Of a stretch of DNA of 64,000 bases, positions 1 to 9,813 are shown piece after piece. The DNA comes from Planctomycetota bacterium (GTDB lineage Bacteria; Planctomycetota; UBA1135). The DNA lies in the NCBI GenBank assembly GCA_026421205.1, contig JAPKBM010000005.1:25754-89753 (forward strand). Direction: 5' to 3'. Position 1 is the stretch's first letter; each line of letters begins with the position of its first letter. The notes below the pieces were generated by a model, which was not told the DNA's origin, made no database searches, and worked only from the letters and a program-made list of their open reading frames with translations. Position numbers and translations under genes: made by a program.

Positions 1-1
1 T

Positions 2-670
2 GGCATTCAAGTTCAATCACAAGTCCTTTCTATAAAGGGGTTTAAGTCGGAATCATCCTGGATTGATATCATTAAAGAGGCCCACAAGGCGGGGGAATCT
101 CTTGGGGGTACGTTCCAAGTCACCGCCGACGGCCTCCCTCCGGGTTTGGGCGGCTACGCACAGGCTACAGATCGCCTTGATGCCCGCTTGCTGGGGGTAT
201 TAGCCAGCATTCCAGCCATCAAAGGTGTCGAAATTGGCCTAGGTTTTACGGCATCTGAAACCGTCGGAAGTGATTTCCACGACGAGGTTTGCGTAGATTC
301 AGAGGCCTATCACTCTTTGGGCCGTGTGACCAACCGTGCCGGTGGAATTGAGGGCGGCTTGACGAACGGCCAGCAAATCCGTCTCCGGGCTGCCATGAAA
401 CCAATTCCGACTCTCCGCAAGGGCGTTCCTTCGGTGGACCTTGAAACAGGTGAGTTGGCACGATCTACTTATGAACGAAGTGACGTTTGCGCAGTTTTTG
501 CCGCCGCAGTAGTGGGAGAAGCCCTCGTTTGTTTGGAATTGGCGTCTGCATTGCGGGCAAGACTGGGTGGAACCACTTTGGCTGAGATGAAAGAACGCTT
601 TGAATTGCTTCGCCCCAAGGCTTTAGTCACAGATTGGCCTCGAACTTTGGACTCTCCCGGATTTTCCTAG
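2..670 (+). CDS. aroC: Chorismate synthase, C-terminal part (5' end outside window)
   Basis: Frame is open from base 2 (GIQVQSQVLSIKG...); motifs NRAGGIEGGLTNGQ and RSDVCAV.AA.VVGEA typical of chorismate synthase. Confidence 0.93.
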   Translation, partial: GIQVQSQVLSIKGFKSESSWIDIIKEAHKAGESLGGTFQVTADGLPPGLGGYAQATDRLDARLLGVLASIPAIKGVEIGLGFTASETVGSDFHDEVCVDSEAYHSLGRVTNRAGGIEGGLTNGQQIRLRAAMKPIPTLRKGVPSVDLETGELARSTYERSDVCAVFAAAVVGEALVCLELASALRARLGGTTLAEMKERFELLRPKALVTDWPRTLDSPGFS

Positions 671-679
671 CCCCTTTTG

Positions 680-716
680 TTGACTGGACTAGGGGCGACC
701 GTAAACTGTTCTGCCC
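680..716 (+). promoter_or_regulatory. Promoter for tRNA-Thr/Tyr/Gly/Thr-tuf: TTGACT-N16-TAAACT-N6-CCCTTTT
   Basis: -35 at 680-685, -10 at 702-707, CCC at 714-716, just upstream of the first tRNA. Confidence 0.75.
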
Positions 717-735
717 TTTTCCTTACAGGACTTGG

Positions 736-811
736 GCTAGCGTAGCTCAGTTGGTAGAGCTTCCGCCTTGTAAGCGGATGGTCACAGGTTCAAGTCCTGT
801 CGCTAGCTCCA
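736..811 (+). tRNA. tRNA-Thr (anticodon TGT), CCA encoded
   Basis: Acceptor gctagcg/cgctagc, anticodon stem-loop CCGC-CTTGTAA-GCGG, T-loop GGTTCAAGTCC. Confidence 0.95.
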
Positions 812-860
812 CCTGGAAGAGGTAGTTCTTTTGTGCGTTCCGGAAAGCTCCCGCTTTCTC

Positions 861-945
861 GGGGAGATACCGAAGTGGTCAAACGGGACGGATTGTAAAT
901 CCGTTGGCTCAGCCTTCAGAGGTTCAAATCCTCTTCTCCCCACCA
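861..945 (+). tRNA. tRNA-Tyr (anticodon GTA), CCA encoded
   Basis: Acceptor ggggaga/tctcccc, ACGGA-TTGTAAA-TCCGT, long variable arm, T-loop GGTTCAAATCC. Confidence 0.95.
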
Positions 946-950
946 ATTTT

Positions 951-1024
<74 letters not shown>

Positions 1025-1057
1025 CGCACATCTTCAACGGCTTCGCTTACGAAGTCC

Positions 1058-1132
<75 letters not shown>

Positions 1133-1233
1133 GAAAATAAAACGCGTCGGTTTTGTGCCGACGGATTCCCACAACCCAACCTAACATTAAGCCTTACACA
1201 CTCGGTAGAACAGCTATTGAGGGAGATTGACAC

Positions 1234-2439
1234 ATGGCAAAGGAAGTTTTTGAACGTACAAAGCCGCATGTAAATGTCGGTACCATCGGTCACGTCGACC
1301 ACGGCAAGACCACCCTGACTGCAGCTATTACTGGTTACCTCGCTAAGGTAACGGGTTCTACTGCAAAGGCCTTCGATGAAATCGATAAGGCCCCCGAAGA
1401 AAAAGCTCGGGGCATTACGATTTCTACGGCACACGTTGAGTATGAGACAGTTAACCGTCACTACGCTCACGTTGATTGCCCAGGACACGCGGATTATGTG
1501 AAGAACATGATCACGGGTGCTGCACAGATGGACGGCGCCATTTTGGTGGTTGCCGCCACCGATGGCCCCATGCCGCAAACCAAAGAGCACATTCTGCTCG
1601 CCAAGCAGGTCAACGTGCCTGCCATGTGCGTGTTCATGAATAAGTGTGACATGGTGGATGATGAAGAGCTCATTGAGCTCGTGGAAATGGAAATTCGGGA
1701 GCTACTCTCTGAGTACGATTTCCCCGGAGATGATATTCCCATCATTCAGGGTTCCGCCTTGAAAGCTCTTGAAGCCGTTCAAGCAGGTGTCGCTGCCGAC
1801 GATGATGCCTTTGGCGCTATGAAAGAGCTGATGGACGCGGTTGATTCCTACATCCCACAGCCTGAGCGTGAAATCGACAAGGCTTTCCTCATGCCTGTAG
1901 AGGATGTTTTCTCCATTGAGGGTCGTGGCACGGTTGTAACGGGCCGAATTGAAACCGGAATCGTGAAGGTCGGTGAAAAGATCGAAATCATTGGTGTGAA
2001 GGAAACCGTAGAGAGCACCTGTACGGGTGTGGAAATGTTCCAGAAGACTCTTGATGAGGGTCGTGCTGGTGACAACGTGGGAGTACTTCTTCGAGGTGTG
2101 AAAAAGGAAGATGTAGAGCGAGGTCAAGTTTTGGCCAAGCCAGGCTCCATTACACCACACACATTGTTCGAGGCTGAGGTCTACATCCTCAGCAAAGATG
2201 AGGGTGGCCGTCACAAGCCTTTCTTCGACGGATACCGTCCTCAGTTTTACTTCCGTACCACCGACGTAACCGGCACCATTAAATTGGCCGATGGCGTTGA
2301 GATGGTCATGCCTGGTGACAACATCAAGATGAACGTTGAGCTCCTTACCCCAATCGCCATGAGCGACCAACTACGCTTTGCAATTCGCGAAGGTGGTCGG
2401 ACCGTTGGCGCCGGCGTTGTCGCCAAGATTCTCGGCTAA
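1234..2439 (+). CDS. tuf: Elongation factor Tu
   Basis: [33 protein letters not shown]..., full-length 401 aa. Confidence 0.99.
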   Translation: MAKEVFERTKPHVNVGTIGHVDHGKTTLTAAITGYLAKVTGSTAKAFDEIDKAPEEKARGITISTAHVEYETVNRHYAHVDCPGHADYVKNMITGAAQMDGAILVVAATDGPMPQTKEHILLAKQVNVPAMCVFMNKCDMVDDEELIELVEMEIRELLSEYDFPGDDIPIIQGSALKALEAVQAGVAADDDAFGAMKELMDAVDSYIPQPEREIDKAFLMPVEDVFSIEGRGTVVTGRIETGIVKVGEKIEIIGVKETVESTCTGVEMFQKTLDEGRAGDNVGVLLRGVKKEDVERGQVLAKPGSITPHTLFEAEVYILSKDEGGRHKPFFDGYRPQFYFRTTDVTGTIKLADGVEMVMPGDNIKMNVELLTPIAMSDQLRFAIREGGRTVGAGVVAKILG

Positions 2440-2455
2440 TTAAGGAAATGATTTT

Positions 2456-2478
2456 GCCGCCCTGTTTTCATGGGCGGC
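2456..2478 (+). other. Stem-loop GCCGCCC/GGGCGGC between tuf and rpmG
   Basis: 7-bp perfect inverted repeat; no clear U-tract, so possibly an RNA processing or attenuating structure. Confidence 0.45.
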
Positions 2479-2500
2479 TCAATCTCATCCCATTGAAACC

Positions 2501-2659
2501 ATGAAGAACAAAGAACGATTCGTTTTTCTCGAATGCACGGAGTGCAAGAACCGCAACTACACCACAGGGAAGCGGATTCGGGCCGAGTACAAGTTGGAGA
2601 AGAAAAAGTTCTGCCGCTTCTGTCGGTCCCATGTGGTCCATCGGGAAAAGAAACTCTAA
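2501..2659 (+). CDS. rpmG: 50S ribosomal protein L33 (C+ form)
   Basis: Short ORF not in the supplied track: MKNKERFVFLECTECKNRNYTTGKRIRAEYKLEKKKFCRFCRSHVVHREKKL; two CxxC pairs; located between tuf and secE. Confidence 0.95.
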   Translation: MKNKERFVFLECTECKNRNYTTGKRIRAEYKLEKKKFCRFCRSHVVHREKKL

Positions 2660-2661
2660 TT

Positions 2662-3105
2662 ATGCTGTTCCGCTATAAGCCCGATGAGGGTCGTAATGCA
2701 CGCCAAGCAACGTTTTGGCTTGGTGAGGGCATGTTGGCCTTCGCCTGTTACGCATTAAGTGGAACATTGACGGGTTGGGTTTCTATGCGCCGTCCATTGA
2801 TTGAGAGCTTGGAAACAGTGCCTGTGCTTGGTGTGCCCTTTACTGGGGCTTTTGCCATTGCTGCGGCCCTGTTCGTGGTGGGTTCCTTGGTTTTTGTGCG
2901 CTATATGTCGGCAGAAAAACAAGCTCAGCATCTCATTGAAGTGGAAGCTGAGGTGAACAAGGTGACGTGGCCAACCTTTAAGGAGGCGTCTAACTCCTCC
3001 ATTGTGGTTGTCATCACGGTGGTTGTTTTGATGGGCTTTCTGGCTATTGCGGACCTCCTCTTAGGAAAAGTATTCAACATCATTTTGTGGGAGAATCTGC
3101 GATGA
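2662..3105 (+). CDS. secE: Preprotein translocase SecE with N-terminal membrane extension
   Basis: C-terminal EVNKVTWPTFKEASNSSIVVVITVVVLMGF motif; synteny before nusG. Confidence 0.93.
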   Translation: MLFRYKPDEGRNARQATFWLGEGMLAFACYALSGTLTGWVSMRRPLIESLETVPVLGVPFTGAFAIAAALFVVGSLVFVRYMSAEKQAQHLIEVEAEVNKVTWPTFKEASNSSIVVVITVVVLMGFLAIADLLLGKVFNIILWENLR

Positions 3106-3659
3106 CCTTGGATTGGTACGTTGTTCGGGTTGCTACAAACCGAGAGGACTCCATTAGAGAGCGTCTTATGAAGCGTGTTAAGGCCGATGGCCTTGAGCAC
3201 CGCGTTCCACAGGTCCTTGTTCCCATTGAAAAAATTACAGAAATTCGCTCTGGGAAAAAGAAAGTAATTTCTAAAAAGATTTACCCAGGTTACCTGATGA
3301 TTCAGGCAACCCTCGGTGAGCAGGGGTCGGAGAACCAGGAAGATCAAGCAGTTTGGTTTGCTCTCCACGAAACTTACGGTGTTGGCCCTTTTGTAGGCTC
3401 CGGAAAAGAGCCTACTCCCATGACTGCAGATGAAGTGGACGGTGTCCTTTCTCGCATGAATGAAAGTGAAGCAACTCCAAAAATGGCTGTGAAGACAAAG
3501 CGGGGTGATATGGTGCGCATTAAGGAAGGACCTTTCGAGGGCTTCGATGGCACTGTGGAAGACGTAGACGGTTCAAAAGGCATGCTACGTATTTCGGTGA
3601 CCATTTTTGGTCGCGCAACTAGTGTTGAAATCAATCATTGGCAGGTGGAACCCATTTAA
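3102..3659 (+). CDS. nusG: Transcription termination/antitermination factor NusG
   Basis: WYVVRVATNREDSIRERL..., KOW motif GDMVRIKEGPFEGFDGTVEDVD. Confidence 0.97.
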   Translation: MTLDWYVVRVATNREDSIRERLMKRVKADGLEHRVPQVLVPIEKITEIRSGKKKVISKKIYPGYLMIQATLGEQGSENQEDQAVWFALHETYGVGPFVGSGKEPTPMTADEVDGVLSRMNESEATPKMAVKTKRGDMVRIKEGPFEGFDGTVEDVDGSKGMLRISVTIFGRATSVEINHWQVEPI

Positions 3660-3722
3660 CCATCTGCTCCATGCTGACTTCGGTTGGCACCCGTTCGAAC
3701 CACTTCGGTGGGAGGGAAAACA

Positions 3723-4148
3723 ATGGCAAAAGAAATTAGTGCAAAAATTAAATTACAGTGCCCCGCAGGCGCTGCCACCCCGGCTCCACCGGTAGGCCCA
3801 GCATTGGGCGCTCACGGGGTGCCCATTGGTGATTTCGTCAAGCAGTTCAATGACGCTACCGCGGATAAGCGTGGCACCATCATCCCGGTGGTCATCACGG
3901 TTTACACGGATCGCAGTTTTAGTCTTGAGTACAAATCTCCACCAGCCTCAGCGCTTTTGATGAAGGCGGCTGGCGTTCCGAAAGGCGCGGCGGAGATCGG
4001 CACGGAAATTGTTGGGAAAGTGACTTCGGCGCAACTCCAAGAGATCGCCGAAGTGAAACAAGCAGATTTAAACGCAGCTTCGGTGGAGGCTGCTATGAGA
4101 ATCATTGCTGGAACCGCCCGTTCCATGGGTATTGAGGTGGAGGCATAA
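3723..4148 (+). CDS. rplK: 50S ribosomal protein L11
   Basis: [24 protein letters not shown]. Confidence 0.98.
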   Translation: MAKEISAKIKLQCPAGAATPAPPVGPALGAHGVPIGDFVKQFNDATADKRGTIIPVVITVYTDRSFSLEYKSPPASALLMKAAGVPKGAAEIGTEIVGKVTSAQLQEIAEVKQADLNAASVEAAMRIIAGTARSMGIEVEA

Positions 4149-4150
4149 TC

Positions 4151-4837
4151 ATGGCGAAAAAAAGTCGTCGTTATCGTGAAAATCTTGAGTCCTTAGACCT
4201 TTCCAGGACTTACTCCTTAGATGAGGCCGTGGGAGCTCTGAAGGGCCTTCGTCCTGCCAAGTTTGATGAAACGGTGGAAGTCGTAGCACGTCTTGGTGTG
4301 GATCCTCGGAAATCGGACCAAATGGTTCGCGGCGCGGTGAGTCTTCCTCACGGATTGGGGAAAACAATTCGCGTGGTTGCTTTCGCTGAGGGAGACGCAG
4401 CGGACGCCTGTAAAGAGGCGGGTGCTGTGGAAGTTGGCGGAGAAGATCTTGCAAAGAAAATTGAGGGAGGTTGGACGGACTTTGATTTAGTCATCGCCCA
4501 CCCCTCCATGATGCGTTTCGTCGGAAAGTTAGGCCGTACTTTGGGTCCGAAGGGCTTGATGCCTTCCCCGAAGTCTGGAACGGTTGCTCCGGATGTTGCC
4601 AAGGCTGTTGCTGATTTTGTGGCAGGTAAGGTGGACTTCCGAGTTGATTCCGCAGGGAATGTTCACGTTCCCGTGGGCAAGGCTTCTTTCTCAGCAGATA
4701 AATTAACGGAAAATGCTTCCGCGCTTTTGGACTACATCGTTTCGTTGCGCCCCGCAACGGCGAAGGGTATTTACATCCAAAATCTCAGCATTTCCACTTC
4801 TATGAGCCCAGGCCTTCGCGTCGCATATAGCTACTAG
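4151..4837 (+). CDS. rplA: 50S ribosomal protein L1
   Basis: [18 protein letters not shown]; synteny. Confidence 0.98.
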   Translation: MAKKSRRYRENLESLDLSRTYSLDEAVGALKGLRPAKFDETVEVVARLGVDPRKSDQMVRGAVSLPHGLGKTIRVVAFAEGDAADACKEAGAVEVGGEDLAKKIEGGWTDFDLVIAHPSMMRFVGKLGRTLGPKGLMPSPKSGTVAPDVAKAVADFVAGKVDFRVDSAGNVHVPVGKASFSADKLTENASALLDYIVSLRPATAKGIYIQNLSISTSMSPGLRVAYSY

Positions 4838-4847
4838 GAGAAGAATC

Positions 4848-5381
4848 ATGGTTAGCACAATCAATGAGTGGATCGTTTCTGAATACACGGATTTTTTCCG
4901 TGACAAGGAAGGCGTCGTCCTTTTGGACATGCACGCCCTTTCTGTGGAAGAATCCCAAAACTTGCGGGCATCCGTTCGTGCAACAGGTGCCGAACTGCGC
5001 CTCACTAAAAAGCGCCTCGCTAAGGTCGCCATGAAGGAAGCTGGTATCGCCCTCGGTGATGATGCTTGGTGTGCCGGTGATTTGGCCGTTCTTGTGGGTG
5101 ATGTTGAAGCCACAATCAGTGCCGCAAAAGCGATTAAAGATGCTTTCGGTGATGATGAGGCAAATCGCATTGTTTATCGTGGCGCATACTTCGACGGCTC
5201 CATCATGAATGCCGAAGAGGCTGTCACCCTTGCTTCCATGCCAGACAAGCAAACCTTGCGTGGCATGCTTTGTGGAGCCATTTCTGGCCCTGCACGTTCT
5301 CTCGCCTCTCTCTTGAGTGAGGTTCCCGCTTCTACCGCCCGCGTGCTTCAGGCACGGGCGGATCAAGGGGATGCCGCTTAA
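4848..5381 (+). CDS. rplJ: 50S ribosomal protein L10
   Basis: Position between rplA and rplL; L10-type sequence (LRASVRATGAELRLTKKRLAKVAMKE). Confidence 0.93.
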   Translation: MVSTINEWIVSEYTDFFRDKEGVVLLDMHALSVEESQNLRASVRATGAELRLTKKRLAKVAMKEAGIALGDDAWCAGDLAVLVGDVEATISAAKAIKDAFGDDEANRIVYRGAYFDGSIMNAEEAVTLASMPDKQTLRGMLCGAISGPARSLASLLSEVPASTARVLQARADQGDAA

Positions 5382-5426
5382 GCGGACCCCTTATCTCCTG
5401 AATCCCCTGACCGAATAAATAAAATC

Positions 5427-5834
5427 ATGTCCGAAGAGACCCAAGCAACCGTAGAGCTCGACTCTGATCTCGAAGCCCTCTTCACCCAGTTGGATGCATT
5501 GCCTATTGGCAAAGCTGCCAACCTTGTCAAAGCAATGGAAGAGCGCTGGGGTGTTAGCGCCGCCGCTCCTGTTGCTGCTGCCGCTGTTGCTGGCGGTGGC
5601 GTAGAAGAAGCTGCTGAAGAGAAGACATCTTTCGATGTCATCCTTGAGAGCATTGGTGAAAAGAAAATCAACGTTATTAAAGCCGTTCGCAGCATTACAG
5701 GCCTCGGCCTGAAAGAAGCGAAGGGACTCGTTGAATCTGCCCCGATGGCTGTCAAGGAAGGCGTCACGAAAGACGAAGCCGACGACGTCAAGAAACAGCT
5801 CGAAGAAGCAGGCGCTTCCGTCAAGCTCGCTTAG
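5427..5834 (+). CDS. rplL: 50S ribosomal protein L7/L12
   Basis: [27 protein letters not shown]. Confidence 0.98.
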   Translation: MSEETQATVELDSDLEALFTQLDALPIGKAANLVKAMEERWGVSAAAPVAAAAVAGGGVEEAAEEKTSFDVILESIGEKKINVIKAVRSITGLGLKEAKGLVESAPMAVKEGVTKDEADDVKKQLEEAGASVKLA

Positions 5835-5861
5835 GGCTAGGCTGCGTGCGTTCGTTTTTGA

Positions 5862-6004
5862 GCGGCCCCAATTTTCCTCGCCACACTTCAGTGTGTGGGG
5901 GGGGAGGGGCCCGTTTCGCCTCGCAATTTCGCTCACTTCCGTGGTGCGAAAATGCATTTTTGCTTGGCCCCTCATTTTTTGAGGTGCCGTGCGGGTTTCC
6001 CGCC
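5862..6004 (+). promoter_or_regulatory. Candidate rplL-rpoB attenuator with alternative RNA pairings
   Basis: GGCCCC (5864-5869) and GGCCCCTC (5966-5973) compete for GAGGGGCC (5904-5911); extra hairpins CCACAC/GTGTGG, CCTCA/TGAGG, GCGGG-TTT-CCCGC. Confidence 0.5.
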
Positions 6005-6033
6005 ACCTTTCTTCCATCCAGCAGATAAAGGTC

Positions 6034-9000
6034 ATGACCCCCTCAACTTCATCCACCGCTAACTCTGAGATTCGCGATTTCCGCTCCTTCCAATTCAAGG
6101 ATGCGAGCGTACTTCCAGGCTTGTCCGATCTCCAAACTGTTTCCTACACGGATTTTCTTCAAGTCGGTATTCCGGCAAACCGAAGGAAACTGCAGGGGCT
6201 CGAAGCTCTTTTTCAGTCTTCTTTCCCGATTGAAAGTCATGACAAGTCCATGGCGTTGGAATACGGAGGCTACACCTTGGGTCGCCCGCGCTATACCCCG
6301 GATGAATGTAGACAGTTGCGGTATAGCTATGCTTATCCATTGAAAGTAAAGATGGGTTTCAAGCGGGGTGATGACTTGCTCGAGGAGGATATTTACCTCG
6401 GTGAAATCCCGGTCATGCTTGGGGGTGGTGAGTTCGTTGTGAACGGGTCAGAGCGAGTCCTCGTGACTCAGTTACATCGTTCTCCTGGGATTGACTTTGC
6501 GGTTGATGTGCACACGGGGGACAAAAAACTCCATTCTTTCCGCGTCATTCCAGAGCGAGGCTCTTGGGTGGAAATGTTAGTGTCTGGAAAAGGGACTTTA
6601 CAGGTACGTATTGACCAGCAAGGGAAATTTTCCGCACTCACGTTCTTGCGTGCGATGCATCCAGATTGGGGCACCGACGATGAGCTGCTCAATTTGCTTT
6701 ACCCAGTAGAGAAGATGGGAAGAGGGAAGCATTCCAAGGCTAAATACGCATCAGTTCTTGCGGGTCGTTGTTCAATCGGTCAAGTCCGTGATAATCGTAC
6801 GGGTGAGATATGGGTCGAAGCTGGGAAGGTCATCTCAGATGAAGCTGCTGAGAGAATTGCGGTCTCAGACATGAAAACCGTTGCTGTTCTCTCTACGGAT
6901 CCAAAGCACAAAGCGGAGTTCCCTTGGATGGATGACACATTGATTTTGGACAGCATGAAGGAAGATACAGCCTCTTCTCATGAAGAAGCTTTGGCGGCAA
7001 TTTATGCTAAGTTGCGCCCGGGAAACCCCATCCAGTTAGAGAAAGCCAGGGAGCTTGTGAATGACCGCTTCTTTGACGAAAAGCGATACTCCTTGGGTCG
7101 TGTTGGCCGTTTCCGGATTAGCCGGAAGTTTAAGCGCCCATCCGAGGCCGATAAGGGGCCAACTACGTTGATGCCTGAAGATGTTTTGGACGCCGTGCGT
7201 TATTTGTTGTCGCTACGTGCCAATCACGGAGAGGTTGATGATATTGACCACCTCGGAAACCGGCGTGTTCGAACGTTCGGTGAACTAGCTACAGACGAAT
7301 TCAGAAAAGGTTTGTTGAAGGTTTCTCGTGCTGCTGTGGATCGGATGTCCCAGCAAAGTGATTCGGAAACATTGACCCCTCGAAGTCTTGTGAATGCGAA
7401 AGCTTTCTCTACCGCGGTAGATCAGTTCTTCGCCCGTGGTGAGTTGAGTCAGGTAGTGGACCAGACAAACCCCTTGTCTCAGCTAGCTCATGAGCGCCGC
7501 TTGTCGGCTCTTGGCCCAGGTGGTTTGAACCGAAAACGCGCGGGCTTCCAGGAACGAGATGTGCACATTAGTCACTACGGTCGCCTCTGCCCAATCGAGA
7601 CACCTGAAGGTGCGAACATTGGTCTTATTTCTTCTCTCTCTCTCTATGCAGTCGTCGACAACTATGGTTTTTTGACTACGCCCTATCGCATTGTCAAGAA
7701 GGGGAAGGTGTTAGATGAAATTGCCTATCTTCGTGCGGATGAAGAATATGACTGTGTGTTTGCGCCGGCTGACGCTGACATTAAGAAGAATAAGTTTGTT
7801 CCCGATGAATCGGGGCATGTGATGTGTCGCCATCACGGCGAATTCACCTTGAAGCACATGGACGAGATCCACTACTTGGATATCGACCCCGCGCAAATTC
7901 TTGGTATTTCCGCATCTTTGATTCCATTCTTGGAGCATGATGACGCAAACCGTGCCTTGATGGGTTCCAACATGCAGCGTCAAGCGGTTCCTCTATTGCG
8001 TACGGAGCCGCCTTTGGTGGGTACTGGAATGGAAGTTCCTGTGGCTATGAACTCTGGATGGATTGTGCGTGCACGGCGGGCCGGTACGGTGGAGAAAGTT
8101 GACGCATTTTCTGTAAAGCTGTCAGGTGATGCAGAGCCATACGCCCTACGAAAGTTTCAGGGCACCAATGAGCACACGTACTTGAATCAGAAGCCGATTG
8201 TCAAAGTGGGCCAAAAACTGAAGAAAGGGGACGTGATTGCGGATGGACCGGCCATGAAAAATGGTGAGTTGTCCATCGGAAAGAATCTCCTTGTGGCCTT
8301 TATGTCTTGGGAGGGCTACAACTACGAGGATGCCATCATCGTTTCTCAGCGTTTGGTGAAAGAGGATGTCTTTACTTCAGTTCACATCCACCACTTCGAA
8401 GCAGAAATTCGGGAAACAACCTTAGGTAAAGAAGAATTTACCCGGGATATCCCTAATGCGGGAGAGCGGGCACTTCGTAATTTGGATGATAGCGGTATTG
8501 TTCGAATTGGAACTCGAGTTGGCCCGAACGATATTTTGGTGGGCAAAGTCGCGCCAAAATCAAAGACGGAGTTAACCCCAGAAGAGCGTCTTCTGCATGC
8601 TATTTTTGGTCGGGCTGGAGAAGACGTGAAAAACGTATCTTTGAAGCTGTCGGCGGGCGTGCGTGGTGTTGTGATTAGCGCTGAACGCTATAGCCGAAAA
8701 ATCAACATGACCCCAGCAGAGCGTCGGGAGGCCCACGAGAAAATTCGCGATATTGAATCTGAATATGATGCAGTCTTGCGCGTTGAGTTGCAGGGTTGTA
8801 TTGAAGATTTGGAGGATTACCTCAGCACGTCTTTGACTTTTCCGGGCACGAAGAAAGGACTGAAAGTGGATGAGACTACTTTGTTCGGTGACTTGATGGA
8901 AGTGCGTGAGTGTTTAGCCGTCTTCTCACATGGCTTAGATCACGCAAGCAAAAAGAAGAAGGCGGAAGAACTTGTTCGCTATCACTTAGACCGCATTGAG

Positions 9001-9804
9001 GACAAGGAGGCTTGGAAGACGAAAATGGCTTCCCGTCTCTCTCGTGGAGATGAGCTTCCTAATGGTGTTCTTGAAATGGTTAAAATTCACATTGCAACCA
9101 AGCGCAACCTTTCCATCGGAGACAAGATGGCAGGTCGTCACGGGAACAAGGGGGTAATTTCCACAATTCTCCCAGAGGCTGATATGCCTTATCTCGAAGA
9201 CGGAACTCCCGTTGACATTGTCTTGAACCCTTTGGGTGTGCCAAGTCGTATGAATGTCGGGCAAATTCTTGAGACTCACCTCGGCTGGGCTGCTGCAAAG
9301 TCCGGTTTCCGTGCTTACACGGGGGCATTTGATGGGGCAACCGAAGCTGATATTGAGGCTGCTTTGGAAGAGGCTGGTCTCAACACATCAGGAACCTCTA
9401 CGGTCCTTGATGGGCGGACAGGCTCTGCCTTTGAGCAACAGGTTTGCGTGGGCTACATGTACATGCTGAAATTGCACCATTTGGTTGACGAGAAGGTACA
9501 TGCTCGCTCGACAGGGCCTTACAGCCTGATTACGCAACAACCTTTGGGGGGTAAAGCCCGCTTTGGTGGTCAGCGTCTTGGAGAAATGGAAGTGTGGGCC
9601 TTGGAGGCTTACGGAGCGGCGTACTTGCTCCAAGAACTTCTCACGGTGAAATCGGATGATGTCGATGGCCGTACAAAGATCTACGAATCCATGGTGAAGG
9701 GAAGAAACATCCTAGAGTCAGGAACACCGGTGAGTTTTGAGGTTCTCATGAATGAAATTCGTGGGCTTGGTCTCAATATCCAGTTGAACGATAAAAAAAA
9801 CTAA
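6034..9804 (+). CDS. rpoB: RNA polymerase beta subunit
   Basis: [45 protein letters not shown]; start chosen at ATG 6034. Confidence 0.99.
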   Translation: [1256 protein letters not shown]

Positions 9805-9813
9805 GGAGAAGGA

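Noticed and set aside
634-825. 63-aa ORF overlapping tRNA-Thr
   Set aside because: Reads through a tRNA gene (VAQLVELPPCKRMVTGSSPVASS is the typical false translation of a tRNA).
1702-2370. 222-aa minus-strand ORF opposite tuf
   Set aside because: Antisense shadow ORF over a highly conserved gene; no recognisable motif.
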